Origin: Epiperipatus broadwayi
Lineage: Eukaryota; Onychophora; Udeonychophora; Euonychophora; Peripatidae
Direction: 5' to 3'
Length of the DNA: 64,000 bases
Assembly (NCBI GenBank): GCA_028023455.1
Contig: JAQFVV010012446.1
Coordinates: 1,926,001 to 1,990,000, forward strand
Below are positions 33,501-45,145 of the stretch, one piece after another. Position numbers and translations under genes: made by a program. Position 1 is the stretch's first letter, and each line of letters opens with the position of its first letter. Under the pieces are notes generated by a model, which did no database searches, was not told the DNA's origin, and saw only the letters and a list, made by a program, of their open reading frames with translations.

Positions 33501-34985
33501 ATATTTAAATATACTATTATGTATAATTTCACCCTTTACTTCCATTAATGTCAGTAAACAAAAACTTATAGCTGGATAGGTAAATTTTCTCTATTCTTTA
33601 TCATTTGTTGATGTTTATTAATCCAAGCTATGGGTGAAGGGAGATATTGGTTTACTTATGGTAAAATTTTAATTATTTAAAAGGACATTAATTTAACAGA
33701 AAGGGTAATATGAGCTAAGAGAGTTAATGAATACAAATATATTGACATAAATACAGTTAGGATTGTTTTAATTTGTAAATAAAGTATTATGGAAATAGAA
33801 GATCATATTCTAACCAGCATTTAGTCAGGATATGACAGTCATGAACTTTAACCTTTATGAATGATTTTCTTATTTGAATCAAAGAGTTGGAATTTACATT
33901 TATTGTGGAAATTTAGTTATCCGACTTAAACAGGATAAATATAGATACATTAAATAAACAAAAATGTTGAATAATTTAATGGTAAAAAAAATGAAGTTGA
34001 ATGAAATTGCAACTAAAGCTTATATTAATTATATAATTCACAGCTGTGTAACGTTATCAGGCATTTAATGGTACTGCTACTGCTTTCGGTGTTTCTTTGC
34101 TTTCTTGGGGTATCTACAGTACTACTTTCTGGTTAGACATTCATTTGATGACAGAAAGTGGAATTAAAGTAAATATTTATTTATTAATTAAAAGAAATAA
34201 AATAAAATTACTACAAATGAGCCAACAATGCCACTGATTGGTAGATTGTTTGATCTTGGAATTTGGAGACTATTTTTAAACTTCTAATGTTGCTAGTAGT
34301 GAGGAAAAAAATTATATATTTTCTGCAGTCTATTTAAATATTTATGACTATTTTTACAAAATATTTGCATAGTAATTATTAAAAAGGACATATTTTTATA
34401 AATATAATTAGATTTTATTCAAATATGTTTTATTTTTAAATAGTAACAGTAAAAATGAAATTACAGTTGGTAATGCTCAGTCAAGCATCGTAGAATAAAC
34501 TTTTATGATATTTTAATAATTATAAATGCAATTTTAAATTTTAAAACAGAATTTCATAACTTTATGATAACTTATCAATAATTCATTCAAGTTTTAGAAG
34601 TAAAGTTCAATTAACCAAGATTTCATTAATTTTATTTAACTAGCATTGTGGGTAATCATCCAATATTCTCATTACATATTTCATTTTTTCTTTTCTACAT
34701 TTTCAAATTTCATATATGATGTTTTAGGATGTTTTTCATTTATAAACTTATATTTCAAATAAATCAACCACAATTTATTGATTCATCACATAGAATAAAG
34801 AATTTAATACTAAAATAAAATGTTGAACTATTATTCAAACTGCCAAAAGGCAATAATGCAAAAAATGTTGAAAAGTAGAAGGATTAATACTGCTCAGTAA
34901 TCATTATAGAACTACAGTCCTTATTTTCCAATAATTTTTTATTGTTTTTTTAAAAAAATTTGAATTAGTAATCGTAGTCAGTCAA
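33501..34985. other. AT-rich stretch, nothing assigned
   Basis: Nothing recognised on either strand. Confidence 0.4.
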
Positions 34986-34989
34986 ACAT

Positions 34990-35480
34990 TGTAACTTTAC
35001 AAATTTTATTCTGTTACCATGTATGCTATTGGTGTTGTTATCTTGAAATGTCATACTGCTTGGCAAAGGCCCTTCCCAACATTCTCCATAACCTTTTTAT
35101 CATTGGTTAATCTTGACCATGTGATTTTCCACAAAATTAATCAATTCATCATGCCACATTTCTTGGTTTCACTTTTCTTTTCGTTAAGTGGTAACATGGT
35201 GAGTATCGACCATCTACAATTTTGTGCTCTCAATAAATGTCCCACCCACCTTCATTTCAGTTATTCGCTTTCAACAAGCCATCTTTCATTTGTTTACCTT
35301 TTAAGACATTTGTTACTAATCCTATTGCTTTTGCTTATAATTAACATGTTCTCCTCCATGATACTTTACCCTGCCCATAGATTGCATTGATGAATACTTT
35401 TTATTAAATTCAAATTTTTTAAAACATCATAAAAAGAAAATGGTTGAATGGAAATTTGAGCAAAGGAAGTGACAAAGCTA
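34990..35480 (-). pseudogene. LINE-gamma 3' ORF relic (tentative)
   Basis: Minus strand reads MWHDELINFVENHMVKINQ, then after a stop and frameshift NVGKGLCQAV. The pattern W-x-D-E/D-L ... W/Q ... G-x-G-L-x-Q is like the C-terminal end of some LINE reverse transcriptases (RW-DD ... lGeafvQQW). Several stops are present. The 123-codon plus-strand ORF at 35019-35390 is the antisense of this and is not supported. Confidence is limited because only the C-terminal tail is visible. Confidence 0.4.
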
Positions 35481-35569
35481 GAGGAACAATTCATGGATCT
35501 TAAATTGAGAGTCTGGCATTCTGTCACTTCACAAAACAGTGTAATTCATGACAAATATCCAGTGCTACA

Positions 35570-35690
35570 ATGTAAAGGTGACTGGTTTTCTCTCCAAGCT
35601 GTTGTACCATTTTTGAATCAATGTTTGTTCAATAACAACATGGTTTAGCTATTTACCATAAAAAAGATGATAGCATGTTTGTATCTTGTA
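35570..35690 (+). repeat. Rep-H, copy 1
   Basis: Shares TTCTCTCCAAGCTGT, AATCAATG, GTTTAGCTATTYACCA and GCATGTTTGTATCT-like blocks with about 40170-40300 in the same order. No function seen. Confidence 0.5.
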
Positions 35691-35799
35691 TATTGTCTTC
35701 AATACTCTCTCTGCCATCACAAAATATTGCAAATCATTTGAAAATGTTTAGGTGACTCATAGTTTCATTCATGTACACAGTTTGAATAATTTCAAATCC

Positions 35800-36045
35800 C
35801 TCAGTGCAAGCCAGATTAATCAATGGATTGCAGAAGATTTGTGCATAAAATTCCTACCTATTCCTACTCATTCAATATCCCCAGACTAGTTTTTAGCTTG
35901 TGGATGAGTAGGCACTAGATAGGGATTTTATCCATCGATTACTCTGGCTGGCACTGAGTGGCACTACTGTATGGACAGTTTTTCATGTTTTAATAAGTTA
36001 TGAGTAAGCATAAGAAATGGTGGTCATGTGATGTTTAGTGGTTCA
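35800..36045. mobile_element. Rep-A inverted dimer with deleted centre
   Basis: Left arm CAGTGCAAGCCAGATTAATC to CCAGACTAGTTTTTAGC; right arm GATGAGTAGGCACTAGATAG to GGCACTGAGTGGCACTACTG; tail GTGGTCATGTGATGTTTAG at the right only. TTCAAAT flanks both ends, too short to be decisive. Confidence 0.65.
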
Positions 36046-36734
36046 AATGTTTCAATAGCAATTTTGCCCAATTGAAAACATTCAATGTTAGTGTGCTGTT
36101 CCATCATGTGTTAAGGCATGAAACATATCATATTTCATGCTGTAACTCATAATCTGGTCATGATATTATTTCAAAAATGTTGAGAATAAATAAATAATCT
36201 GCGACACTAACCTAACATGTATTGATGATGACATCACAGGTAGTTTGGAAACAGAACCAGCAAACTAGCATCTTTTCACTTTGTTCTTTTTAATTTTCAG
36301 TCCGAATTCGTATGATTTATTATTCTTAACATTCTGTACTAGTTAGATTAAGAACATGTCTATTTATCTTTTAACTCTGAGAAAAGAAATGTACTGAAAT
36401 TATCAGCGATAGACGCAATAATAATAATAAAAAATATCTGTTGGAGTGCCATCTCTCGTAATCAATCTACTGTAGTAATAAGATGAAAGTTTCAATACAG
36501 ACTTAGAAACTCTGAGAGCAACTTTTAGGAACTCATTATGAAGATATTAGATGATGTACATAATTGCCAATTTCTCAATTATAGATTATTCAGTACTAAA
36601 ACTCGAAAAATTCGTATTTTGGAAACCCTTTTTATTAGTTATCGATAAATCATAAATAATAATACATCTAGAATTTTATTTTACATCAAACAATGTTTTA
36701 TAAGCTTTATTGAAAATGTGAAAGATAATAACCA
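36046..36734. other. Stretch with nothing assigned
   Basis: No gene or repeat copy recognised. Confidence 0.4.
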
Positions 36735-36890
36735 TCTCTTATACTAGCACATAATTGTTTATAAATAAGGCAAAACTCTCCATACAGTAGTGCCACCCTG
36801 TGCCTTCTGGCATCCATTGATTACTCTGGTTGGCACAGGGTGGCACTACTGTATGGAGAGTTTTGCCTTATTTATAAATAAATTTATTAA
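36735..36890. mobile_element. Rep-A minimal hairpin dimer
   Basis: ATAAGGCAAAACTCTCCATA with CAGTAGTGCCACCCTGTGCC pairs almost perfectly with the complement ending CTTATTTATAAAT. Only a ~30-bp loop remains. The left side carries the Rep-A tail motif TCTTATACTAGCACATAATT. Confidence 0.75.
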
Positions 36891-36984
36891 CTGTGATCCT
36901 TTTTATAGATAATAATAATTTATAATTGGACAAAATATAATTATCTATGCATTTACTGACTGTAAGACATATATTTCAATAGTG

Positions 36985-37330
36985 GTAACTATAAAACACA
37001 CTGAAACAATTTAGAGAACACAAACAGAAGCATTTGGACTTCTACAAACGAAATTTGAATGATACTCTAAGGAAAATGAAAGTTTCTTTTAAGAAAAAGT
37101 AATTACTGGTGATGAGATATGAATTCATCATTATAAATCTGAAATTAAATGGCAGATTCATGTATGATGGAAAAGTATCTCACAGCTCAGTTTAAAACAT
37201 TTTTCAGTGAGTGAATATGAAAGTTTGTTGATGGATGTATTGAAAAGCAGAAAGATTGTGTCGAAAAATGATATATTTCTTTTCTGAAAGTTGATTAGAA
37301 TAAATTCTACAGCCAGACTGCAGATAATTT
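36985..37330 (+). pseudogene. mariner-type transposase relic (first catalytic Asp region)
   Basis: Plus-strand frame reads VITGDEI-stop-IHHYKSEIKWQ, matching the mariner motif around the first catalytic Asp (VTGDE-W-x-HHY...). A stop replaces the conserved Trp, and another follows shortly after. The preceding text HKQKHLDFYKRNLND is consistent with the linker of the family. No N-terminal DNA-binding domain and no terminal repeats found. Dead fragment of a Tc1/mariner element. Confidence 0.65.
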
Positions 37331-37334
37331 TAGA

Positions 37335-37899
37335 TTCATCCTCGTATATTCAAACATATATAAAAACATTTAAATATATGTAATCAAGTTAGCTAATCAA
37401 ATCACACAAACTGTACATTAATAAAGACACATAGTCAACCATATTAAGGCACAGATAAAACCAAAGGATCTTGTCATGTGACCCTAAAAATTAACATATC
37501 TCTTCACACATCCATATGGCAACTTCTAATATATAAATTAGAAATATGTGGTACTTTTTTAAAAAAGAAAGATAAATTACCCTGAAAAATCATATATAAT
37601 ATAAACCACAAGTAACACGCCAGACTATACTCTATAATTGATCATTACATAAAAATGTATGCATCTAATCAAGAAAATAAATAATTAATAATAATAATAA
37701 GAGCAATAAAACTTTTGAAATTAAATACATAAATATGTTGACAATAATCCAAGAACTGAATTCCACGAGTTGATTAATAAATAAACGTAATTATAATATG
37801 TAATTATAAAACACACACTCAAATTTAAATAATTAACTAATGTCAATTTCCAGCCTAACCTGAATGACATTTCTGTTGCAGGATAATAATAACGAAATA
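37335..37899. other. AT-rich stretch, nothing assigned
   Basis: Nothing recognised. Confidence 0.4.
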
Positions 37900-38260
37900 T
37901 TTGTTGGTTTGTTCTTTAAATTGATATGAGTGACGAGATATTCGTATTAATTTGCATGCTTGTATGGTTTAATTAACCAATTTTACTACATACATTTAAG
38001 CATGTTTTTGACTTAGACCTTGAATAAATTACTTATATCTGGATTTGTGTTTTATAATTGCATTATTATAATCGCTTATCTTTGGTAATCAATTTCGTGG
38101 AATTCATTTCCTGGCTTATTATTAATATGATATAATATATACACATTTAAACATGAATTTTTTCATATTACTTATTCTCTTAATTAGATTCACACATTTC
38201 TAATTTTAATAACTATATATAATGATCATTTGCATATAGTAATTAGATTACTATATTACA

Positions 38261-38359
38261 GTTTTTTTTTTCATATGTCAAATGCATTGACTAGGAAGCA
38301 AACCCAGGCCAGCTGCTTGGAAGGCAGCTATGCTAACCACTAGGCCACCAAGACTTGAC
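38261..38359 (-). mobile_element. tRNA-derived retroposon with 12-bp target duplication and A-tail
   Basis: TACTATATTACA at 38249-38260 and 38360-38371. Read on the minus strand, the insert is a short leader, a tRNA-Gly-like body, TTTGACATATG and an A10 tract, i.e. an RNA-templated insertion by a LINE machinery. Confidence 0.8.
38283..38354 (-). pseudogene. tRNA-Gly(TCC) pseudogene
   Basis: Minus-strand 72-nt sequence with box A GTGGCCTAGTGGTTAGCATA, anticodon arm CTGCCTTCCAAGCAG (anticodon TCC) and a decayed box B GGTTTGCTTCC. The acceptor stem no longer pairs properly (GTCTTGG against TCAATGC), so it is not expected to be a functional tRNA. Confidence 0.75.
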
Positions 38360-39734
38360 TACTATATTACAATTGCTCACATGATATTTGTAAATTTCAT
38401 TATATGTGTAAATATCCATTTTCTAAGAATTATGTGTGGATGAACTGATATTAATTTTCAAGGTCACTTGATGAGATCCTTGTTTTGGAACAAAATACTA
38501 TATAGTGCCTATATGATTGTTAGTTAACTCTGTACACTGGTGTGGGTAACTATATTTTTTGTTAAATTACATGTTTTTGTGATTTGATTGACCAACCCTA
38601 TCACATACATTAAGTCTATTTTTGGGATATGCTTTTGAATATATTATTTGCTTCATGGAATATGTTAAATATATATATTAAGAATTTATTATTTATTTTC
38701 TTGATTAGATACATTACTTTTAATAACTACATAATGATCATTTATATGTAATAATTAGCTTCATAGAATATAGTCCTCCATGTATAACTTACAATTTGTA
38801 TTACACATGGAAAGATTTCTCTTTCTCTCTGTCTTGAATAATATCAGACATTTTAATCTAAATATTAAAATACATCATGTGGATGTATGAAAAATTATGG
38901 CTAATTTACAGGATCACATGACGTTCTTGTTTCGGGAGGAAATAGTGTCCAGTGACAAAATGGTTGTTGGTTTTCTCTACATGTTCATATGGCTGACTAG
39001 ATATTGTTTTAAAATTTACATGCTTGTATGGTTTAATTAACTAACTTTGTTAAATTAATAGATATTGTTATCTTTTAAATATAATATGTAAAATTTGCTT
39101 TATATAAATTAAGATCAAAGTACATTCTGATTTGTGTTTTTGGATATATTATTTGTATCTGAGGGTATGTTTCCATGCTTCATGGAATATGTTAAATATA
39201 CAATATATGTATATTAAGAATTTATTATTTATTTTCTTGATTAGATACATTAATTTTTAATTTTAATAACTGCATACAATGATTATTTATATGTAATAAT
39301 TAGCTTCATATGATATAGTCCTCCATGTGCTATAATTTGTATTACGCTTGGAAAGATTTCTCTTTCTCTCTTGAATATCAGACACGTCAATGTATGAAAA
39401 ATTGTGGCTAATTTACAAGGTTACAAGACAATCATTCTTGTTTCAGGAGGAAAAAGTATCCAGTGACAAAATGGTTATTGGTTTTCTCTACATGTTCATA
39501 CAGCTGATTAGATATTTTTCTTAATTTACATGCTTGTATGATTTAATTAATTAACTTTCTTAAATTAATAGATATTATCTTTTAAATATGCTAAATCAAA
39601 ATACATTCTGATTTGTGTTTAATAATGCTTAAGGACTCTGCATGGCTGATAAAAAAAATTACCTTGAAAATAATTTTATGTCAATAGAAAATATTTCAAT
39701 CACTCAATATATAATATTATTGCATATTTATTTA

Positions 39735-39960
39735 AAAGGGTCAAACTTTCTGCACTTACAACTTTGACAATGATTACTTCAAATTAATACATTACTGATT
39801 ACTAGTAATCATTTATTAAACCAGAGATTATCCTTAAACCATATATAAATTTTAAACTCTAGTTAAAGATTAATATATATGTTTTTTAATTAAACATAAA
39901 CACATAGAAAACACCATTTTCTTTTTTTTTTTTCATGTATAATATCTTTTTTAAATCTAC
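39735..39960 (-). repeat. Rep-F inverted-element arm, single copy
   Basis: GTCAAACTTTCTGCACTTAC, ATCATTTATTAAACCAGAGA and the following ATATATGTTTTTTAATTAAAC match the left arm of 14868-15403. The right arm is missing. Confidence 0.6.
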
Positions 39961-40169
39961 TTAAAACTCTCCTCTCCACCCCAGATTCTTGAAGCATGGA
40001 TAAAGACATAAAAAAAAGTCAAATTTTCAGATGTCTTTACCCACATGTTTCAAGAATGTGTAATGAACTGGGAATTTTAAGTATATCAAATATATCTATA
40101 TCATTATTTTTATGAGCATAATATTTTTAATTAATTTACTTGTTAATCAAGTCCATTACAGTGTTTCCT

Positions 40170-40300
40170 AATGAAGGGGTGATAAGTTCTCTCTTCAAGC
40201 TGTCTGCAGTAGTCTCTAAATCAATGAATGGGTTATATAGAGACATAGTTTAGCTATTCACCACAAAAATTTTAAGGTGCTAACATGTCTAGATCATGAT
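40170..40300 (+). repeat. Rep-H, copy 2
   Basis: Partner of 35570-35690; see the shared blocks there. Confidence 0.5.
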
Positions 40301-40327
40301 TTATGATATGAAAGATGAGTATGTTTT

Positions 40328-40494
40328 CCTGAAGGTTTGTGATGGTATTTTGGTTGTATTTATATATTGGACTATTTCCATCATCTGATATTAGGTATTG
40401 AATGTCTTTAGAAAAATTTAACTTCATTTAAATTTTCCAAGGACATTCAACACCTAATATTAGATGATGAAAATTGTCCAATATATGAATACAA
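40328..40494. mobile_element. tRNA-SINE tail-only inverted dimer, 13-bp target duplication
   Basis: ATGAGTATGTTTT at 40315-40327 and ATGAGGATGTTTT at 40495-40507 (12 of 13 identical). The left part is the reversed SINE 3' end (CCTGAAGGTTTGTGATGGTA), the right part the forward 3' end (GACATTCAACACCTAATATT). They meet near AATTTTCCAAGGACA with the whole tRNA head absent. Confidence 0.8.
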
Positions 40495-40689
40495 ATGAGG
40501 ATGTTTTGTATCATCCTAACATTAAATTTTGGGAAATGGGGCAAACCTGCTACTGAAATGTGAACATGCATGTGCATGGCATGCCAACATGATTCGTTCT
40601 GCTAATAAAATTTCTAATTAATTTATCTATGAATACAAACAAATGCAGTATAAAAATTAGAAGAAACTTTTCCTTTTCACAATATTAAT

Positions 40690-41160
40690 TTAATCATTAA
40701 ACATCACATGATCACCATTCTTTATACTTACACAAGTTGTTTACACAGAGTCTAAACTCTCCATAAAGTAGTGACACACAGTGCAAGCCAGAGTAATCAA
40801 TGAATGCAAGAAGGTTTGTGCATAAAATCCCTATCTAGTGCCTACTCATCCAATATCCCCAGACTAGTTTCCAGCTAGTAGCTTTCCATTAGTGAGGAGC
40901 CTTGGATCTGAAAGCACAAAATCTCTATTTAGGGCCTATCAATTCCCCCAGATTAGTTTCCAGCTTGTGGCTTTCATTAGTGAGGAGTCTTGGATCTGGC
41001 TCCTCGCTAATGAAAGCCATAAGCTGGAAACTAGTCTGGGGATATTGGATGAGTAGGCATTAGATAGGAATTTTACACACAGACCTTATTTCATCCATTT
41101 ATTACTTTGGCTTGCACTGGGCCGTGCTACTGTATGAAGAGTTTAGTCTCTGTGCATTAG
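40690..41160. mobile_element. Rep-A complex inverted dimer
   Basis: Left arm from AAACATCACATGATCACCAT through AAACTCTCCATAAAGTAGTG; right arm ends GTGCTACTGTATGAAGAGTT. The centre holds three copies of the core in alternating orientation (AGTGAGGAG...; CTAATGA-AAGCCATAAGCTG-GAAAC near 41000). A diverged flank pair ATTAATTTAAT / ATTAGTCTAAT may be an old target duplication. Confidence 0.65.
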
Positions 41161-41164
41161 TCTA

Positions 41165-41605
41165 ATATGGCAAACATTGTTTTTGATTTGCCTATTCAGT
41201 TTAAGGCCCCATAAGTTATAAACTTATTGTGCTAAATTACAATTCACATGCAGTGTTAACATTTAAGCATAATGCAACAAGATCCTTAACAATGTTCATA
41301 ATTAAATCAGCAATTCCAATCGTTACGTCAGCAGATTCGGGGCAACCCAGGAGCATTTATGTTCATATGCTTTCCAAAGTCAGATTTTCCAATCAATGAT
41401 CTATGTAGAGATGTGAATAAACGCAAAATATTATTTATAGTTAATGATTATATCTATAGTTGCAGTGGCAGAAATGAAGTATTTAAAGTCACTGGGGTGT
41501 GTGTGTGTCTATAATTTCCTTTATGATATGTTGTGAATAGTTAAGTTGTCTAAAATAATTAAAATTCATATGCTAAATATATATAAATGCTAATGACTTT
41601 ATTTC
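41165..41605. other. Stretch with nothing assigned
   Basis: A short GT run lies near 41497. No gene or element recognised. Confidence 0.4.
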
Positions 41606-41609
41606 TCGA

Positions 41610-41725
41610 GAGTTCATACGGGAATCTAAACGCCAGAACTGCGAGCGTCCGAATCGATCCTGGGTCTTCCCTATACCCAAATCGGACTCTCCACAACTGC
41701 GCCGAACAGCGCGGGCTAATACGTA
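41610..41725 (-). pseudogene. tRNA-like remnant or SINE head
   Basis: On the minus strand TCGGCGCAGTTGTGGAGAG resembles box A and GGATCGATTCGG resembles box B, about 33 nt apart as in tRNA genes. The anticodon arm does not fold cleanly. The plus ORF at 41587-41835 runs through it and is not supported. GC-rich for this window. Confidence 0.45.
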
Positions 41726-41839
41726 AACTGTGCATTGTGTTTAAAATAAAATTTATAAGTAATACGATTGTTATTGAAATGTCTCACACTTTAAAATTTT
41801 TTCTAGCCGTTAATTTCCAACTACTGCTGGAATAATTAT

Positions 41840-42420
41840 AGATTTAATTTTTTTTTTTAAAAAAAAAAAAAAACGTTCCTGCAGTCACATTTCTTAAATC
41901 AAAATTTAAATAATATAATTATATTATTTTTTTTCTATATATTTTATTGAGATCTAATTATCTTTAAAATTCATCTGTAAATTTAAGTCAGCAATAAATT
42001 AAATTTTCAATATTTTTTTTTTTCAAATCTTATCTAAATGTAAAATATTTTTTTAAAAATTTATCATCGAATTAAAAACTAAAAGGCAACATAAAATAAA
42101 ATGATTAAATAAAACTGCACAAATAATTTTAAAAAGTATAGCGCTAATTAAATTATTAAAAACAGTTATGCACAGAGGATGTAGCAAACGAACGACCTCT
42201 TGAAAAATGCTTCCTACGCAAAAATTGTAATATCCCCCCCCCCCCGCCACACACATTTTATTTCAATGGCAAAGTTAAAAATATATATGGTGAATCCTCA
42301 TCGTATCAGAAATAAGTAGATAAAGGGAATGCGCGTTGACGTTTACCTTTAATATTTACAGATGCTTTGTTAAATAATATTAATCGAACGCGTTTGTTGC
42401 AGGAGAGTTTATAAAGAGTC
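41840..42420. other. Homopolymer-rich AT stretch
   Basis: Poly-T then poly-A at about 41850-41875 and a C-run at 42235-42246. No gene; the minus ORF at 42053-42256 has no support. Confidence 0.4.
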
Positions 42421-42423
42421 GCG

Positions 42424-42505
42424 TGCCGGAAGTACCCCAGCAATGGAATCGATACAAGGACCATATCTGACACTCTATCACTGCGCTAAAACACAACGGT
42501 CAATA
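42424..42505 (-). pseudogene. tRNA-like remnant, internally shortened
   Basis: Minus strand: TTTTAGCGCAGTGATAGAG (box A) and GTATCGATTCC (box B) with only about 17 nt between them, so the anticodon arm is largely deleted. Confidence 0.4.
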
Positions 42506-42799
42506 TTTTATTGATAAAGGCAAACAGTTTCAGCAGTTAGATAAAATATAGATAATACATTTTATTTTTTTCTTGTTGCTCCAGTTAAGCCAATGTTAAC
42601 CTTCTGGTGGCGCTATATATAAAGATTCTTCATTTTTTCCTATTCTCCACTATGTAACAAAGCTCTCACGGGTGAACTTCAATATTGCATTCATCCATAT
42701 ATCATAAACTGAACATCCATCCATGCTTTCTTTGACCCACTCTATGTTTAGAACAGTTAAAACTACATGCAAGAATGTATCAATTTTTTCCCTCACATT

Positions 42800-43300
42800 T
42801 ATGCCACAGTGTAAGATTTAGTAATCAATAGATGGTAATCCTTAATAAATCCCTATTCAGTGATATTTTATCTAATATTCCTAGATTAGTTTCTAGCTTA
42901 TGGTTTTTATTAGTGTGGATCTTTAAGTTAAGCATCTGAATCTTTTGAACCAATGCCCTTTCCCTCTATCAGTCATCCTATTTTTCTTTGTTTTATTGAT
43001 AAGCCACTAGCTCCAATTGAAAAACAAAATTAATGTTTTTCAATCAAAGCCAGCATACTTACATAGAGTTAGAACCAATTCATTGTCCACATATTATGGT
43101 GTGTTAGTTTTTAAACAATCATAGGCATCTTTATTCCCTGACCGGAATAGGTATGAAATCAAAAAAACATCATATCTATACACATGAATGCTCTTCAACA
43201 GCAAATTCTTTTTTTCTCACTAGATGGCATAAATGTTGTGAGAAAAAGAATTTGCTGCTGAACAGTATTTGTAGTGAGCAGGTGTCATGTGATGTTTTTT
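42800..43300. mobile_element. Old Rep-A copy with terminal fold-back
   Basis: Diverged minus-strand Rep-A (AGTAATCAATAGATGG; AGATTAGTTTCTAGC). The right end is a hairpin, with AAAAAAACATCATATCTATA ... AACAGCAAATTCTTTTTTTC paired with GAAAAAGAATTTGCTGCTGA ... GTGTCATGTGATGTTTTTTT. Confidence 0.6.
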
Positions 43301-43954
43301 TGGTATGTCATAGCACGGCGACGTAACTCACAACTGTCTCAACCATTTGCTTGCAAGTGTCTGTGATACTCTCAGCTATCAATGCTTGACTTTATAATAC
43401 TGAAATTTTTTAGAAAAGCTACTAGGTATTTGTGAACCTCAGGTAGTGGAGAGCTGGATTCTCATGAATAATTTTAAAAAGTCCACAAGTTTAAGACAAG
43501 AACTGCTAAATGTGAAAATGAAAAAAAACATAATTTATATTTGTAGCAAAGAACTTCCAACATATTGCAAATATTTACCACTACTCCATTCACAAATAGG
43601 GCAGGAACTGGTTCTTAACCAATTTTTAACATCTTGTGAAATTGCACTGTAAGTATATTTTTTTAAGTTTTTTGGTTTTAAAGGTATATCCTTTGACTCC
43701 ATCATATTGCAACCATTCATCAATGCAGGACAGACCCTTCTATCTGATTATGCATGCATTTCATGAACAACCTTTTGCTGTTCCAAGATAACGACTGGCA
43801 TCAAACATATGAATATCCTCATTGATGTTGTCAGTTTGATAACTTTCATTATGTTACCCTCACCACAAATTAGAAACAAGTTTTTAAGGATCCTTAATGT
43901 CACGTGCATGGATGAACAATAGTTAAAACTGTAGCAAATTTTTTTGTACAACAA
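43301..43954. other. Stretch with nothing assigned
   Basis: Several short ORFs overlap here on both strands; none shows a motif. Confidence 0.4.
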
Positions 43955-44385
43955 TTGCACCTAATGTAAGCCATAGTAACCAATGAATGTTAGGTTTGTG
44001 CACAAAAGTCCCTATCTAGTACCTTCTCATCGAATATCCACAGACTAGTTTCTAGCTTGTGGCCTTCATCAGTGAGGAGCCTTGGATCTTTAGAGCAATG
44101 CATCTAGATCTTTAGATCTAATGCACACACCCCAGAAGTCATCTGTCATCTTTTTAGTTAACTATAAGGCTAAGAGGTCACATTGAAAACACAATGATGT
44201 TTTCAATCTAAGCTAATTTGCTTGAGTAATCATAACAGTTCTGAATTCAGTTCAGTATCTATATATTTTGATGTCTTTGGCTTATTATTAATCAGAATCA
44301 CCAATATCCTTCGGCTATGATTGGTATTAAACCATTAAAACATCACAAGACTATCGCCACAATTGCTGGTCATGTGATTTTTTTT
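43955..44385 (-). mobile_element. Rep-A copy, minus strand with short direct tail
   Basis: CTAATGTAAGCCATAGTAAC, the complement of the CTGATGA-AGGCCACAAGCTA-GAAAC core near 44040-44080, GAAAACACAATGATGTTTTC, and at the right end CATCACAAGA facing GGTCATGTGATTTTTT. No clear target duplication. Confidence 0.7.
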
Positions 44386-44619
44386 TTAGGAATAGTTGTA
44401 TTATAGATGTATATTTTGTAAGTTTTTTGTCTGTGCATATCGTCTTCACTGTAATACGATCTTCCACCAGCGGAATCAGAAACAATAAAAAATAACACAA
44501 CAACAAACTTGAAAATAAATATTCATATGCTATGTTGATTAAAGGTGCAAAATATTTTTATGTTAAATATTAATTATTTCATTTGAAAGCAACTCATGTT
44601 TATCCATACAATGAATCTT

Positions 44620-44695
44620 CAATCTGTTGCCAAGGCAACCTTTATAAAATATTACATTAATGACAGATTGAAGATTCTTGACATAATGTGTAAGT
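44620..44695. repeat. Small hairpin with GTTGCCAAGGCAAC centre
   Basis: GAATCTTCAATCTGT pairs with ACAGATTGAAGATTC. The inner GTTGCCAAGGCAAC is self-complementary and resembles the motif at 1.7-2.1 and 9.6-10.4 kb. Confidence 0.6.
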
Positions 44696-44814
44696 TGCTT
44701 TCATGTCCTTTACAATTATAAACCAATCAGAATTGAGCAAAATTAGATTCAATATCATTTATTTATATATGAGTGCTTGGAAGCATGAATTAAGAAAAGT
44801 TTGAAAATGAATTA

Positions 44815-45145
44815 ACGGAAGAATAGCTCATTGGTTAGAGCATTTGCCTTAAATTCAATATTCAAGAATCTAAAGGTGTGAGTTCAACCTCTAAGTGAAT
44901 ATTGTCACTGTGCATATAATAGGCCAGCAACACCTGAAGAAGAGTAAAGAATAATACTACTCAAGACGTTGTGTAATTACTAACCTGTATTGTCTATTTG
45001 TATGTTATTACTAACAACTTGCTTGTATTTGGAAAGCTTAAATAAAGTTTAAAATTTTCTATACATTCAACATTTACTCATAGATGATGGAAATACTCCA
45101 ACATATCACATCTAATAATATACCATCATCACAAACCTTCAGACA
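44815..45145 (+). mobile_element. tRNA-SINE monomer, nearly full length
   Basis: AATAGCTCATTGGTTAGAGC (box A, near 44823), GTGAGTTCAACCTC (box B), CAACACCTGAAGAAGAG, ACGTTGTGTAATTACTAACC, and the 3' end CATCATCACAAACCTTCAGA. About 330 bp; a good reference for the family. Confidence 0.8.

Larger units (their letters stand above)
37900..39640 (+). repeat. ~450-500-bp tandem array, four degraded units
   Basis: Repeating blocks: ACATGCTTGTATGGTTTAAT, CTTGATTAGATACATTA, TTTATATGTAATAATTAGCT, GGAAAGATTTCTCTTTCTCT, AAAATGGTTGTTGGTTTTCT. Unit landmarks (TCACNTGA...TTCTTGTTT) fall at about 38460, 38909 and 39416. The first unit contains the tRNA-Gly retropseudogene. Confidence 0.7.

Noticed and set aside
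35019-35390. 123-codon plus-strand ORF with hydrophobic stretches
   Set aside because: It is antisense to a LINE-like C-terminal relic, has a low-complexity Leu-rich end and no domain.
41587-41835. 82-codon ORF
   Set aside because: It crosses a tRNA-like remnant with pol III-like boxes on the other strand; no protein motif.
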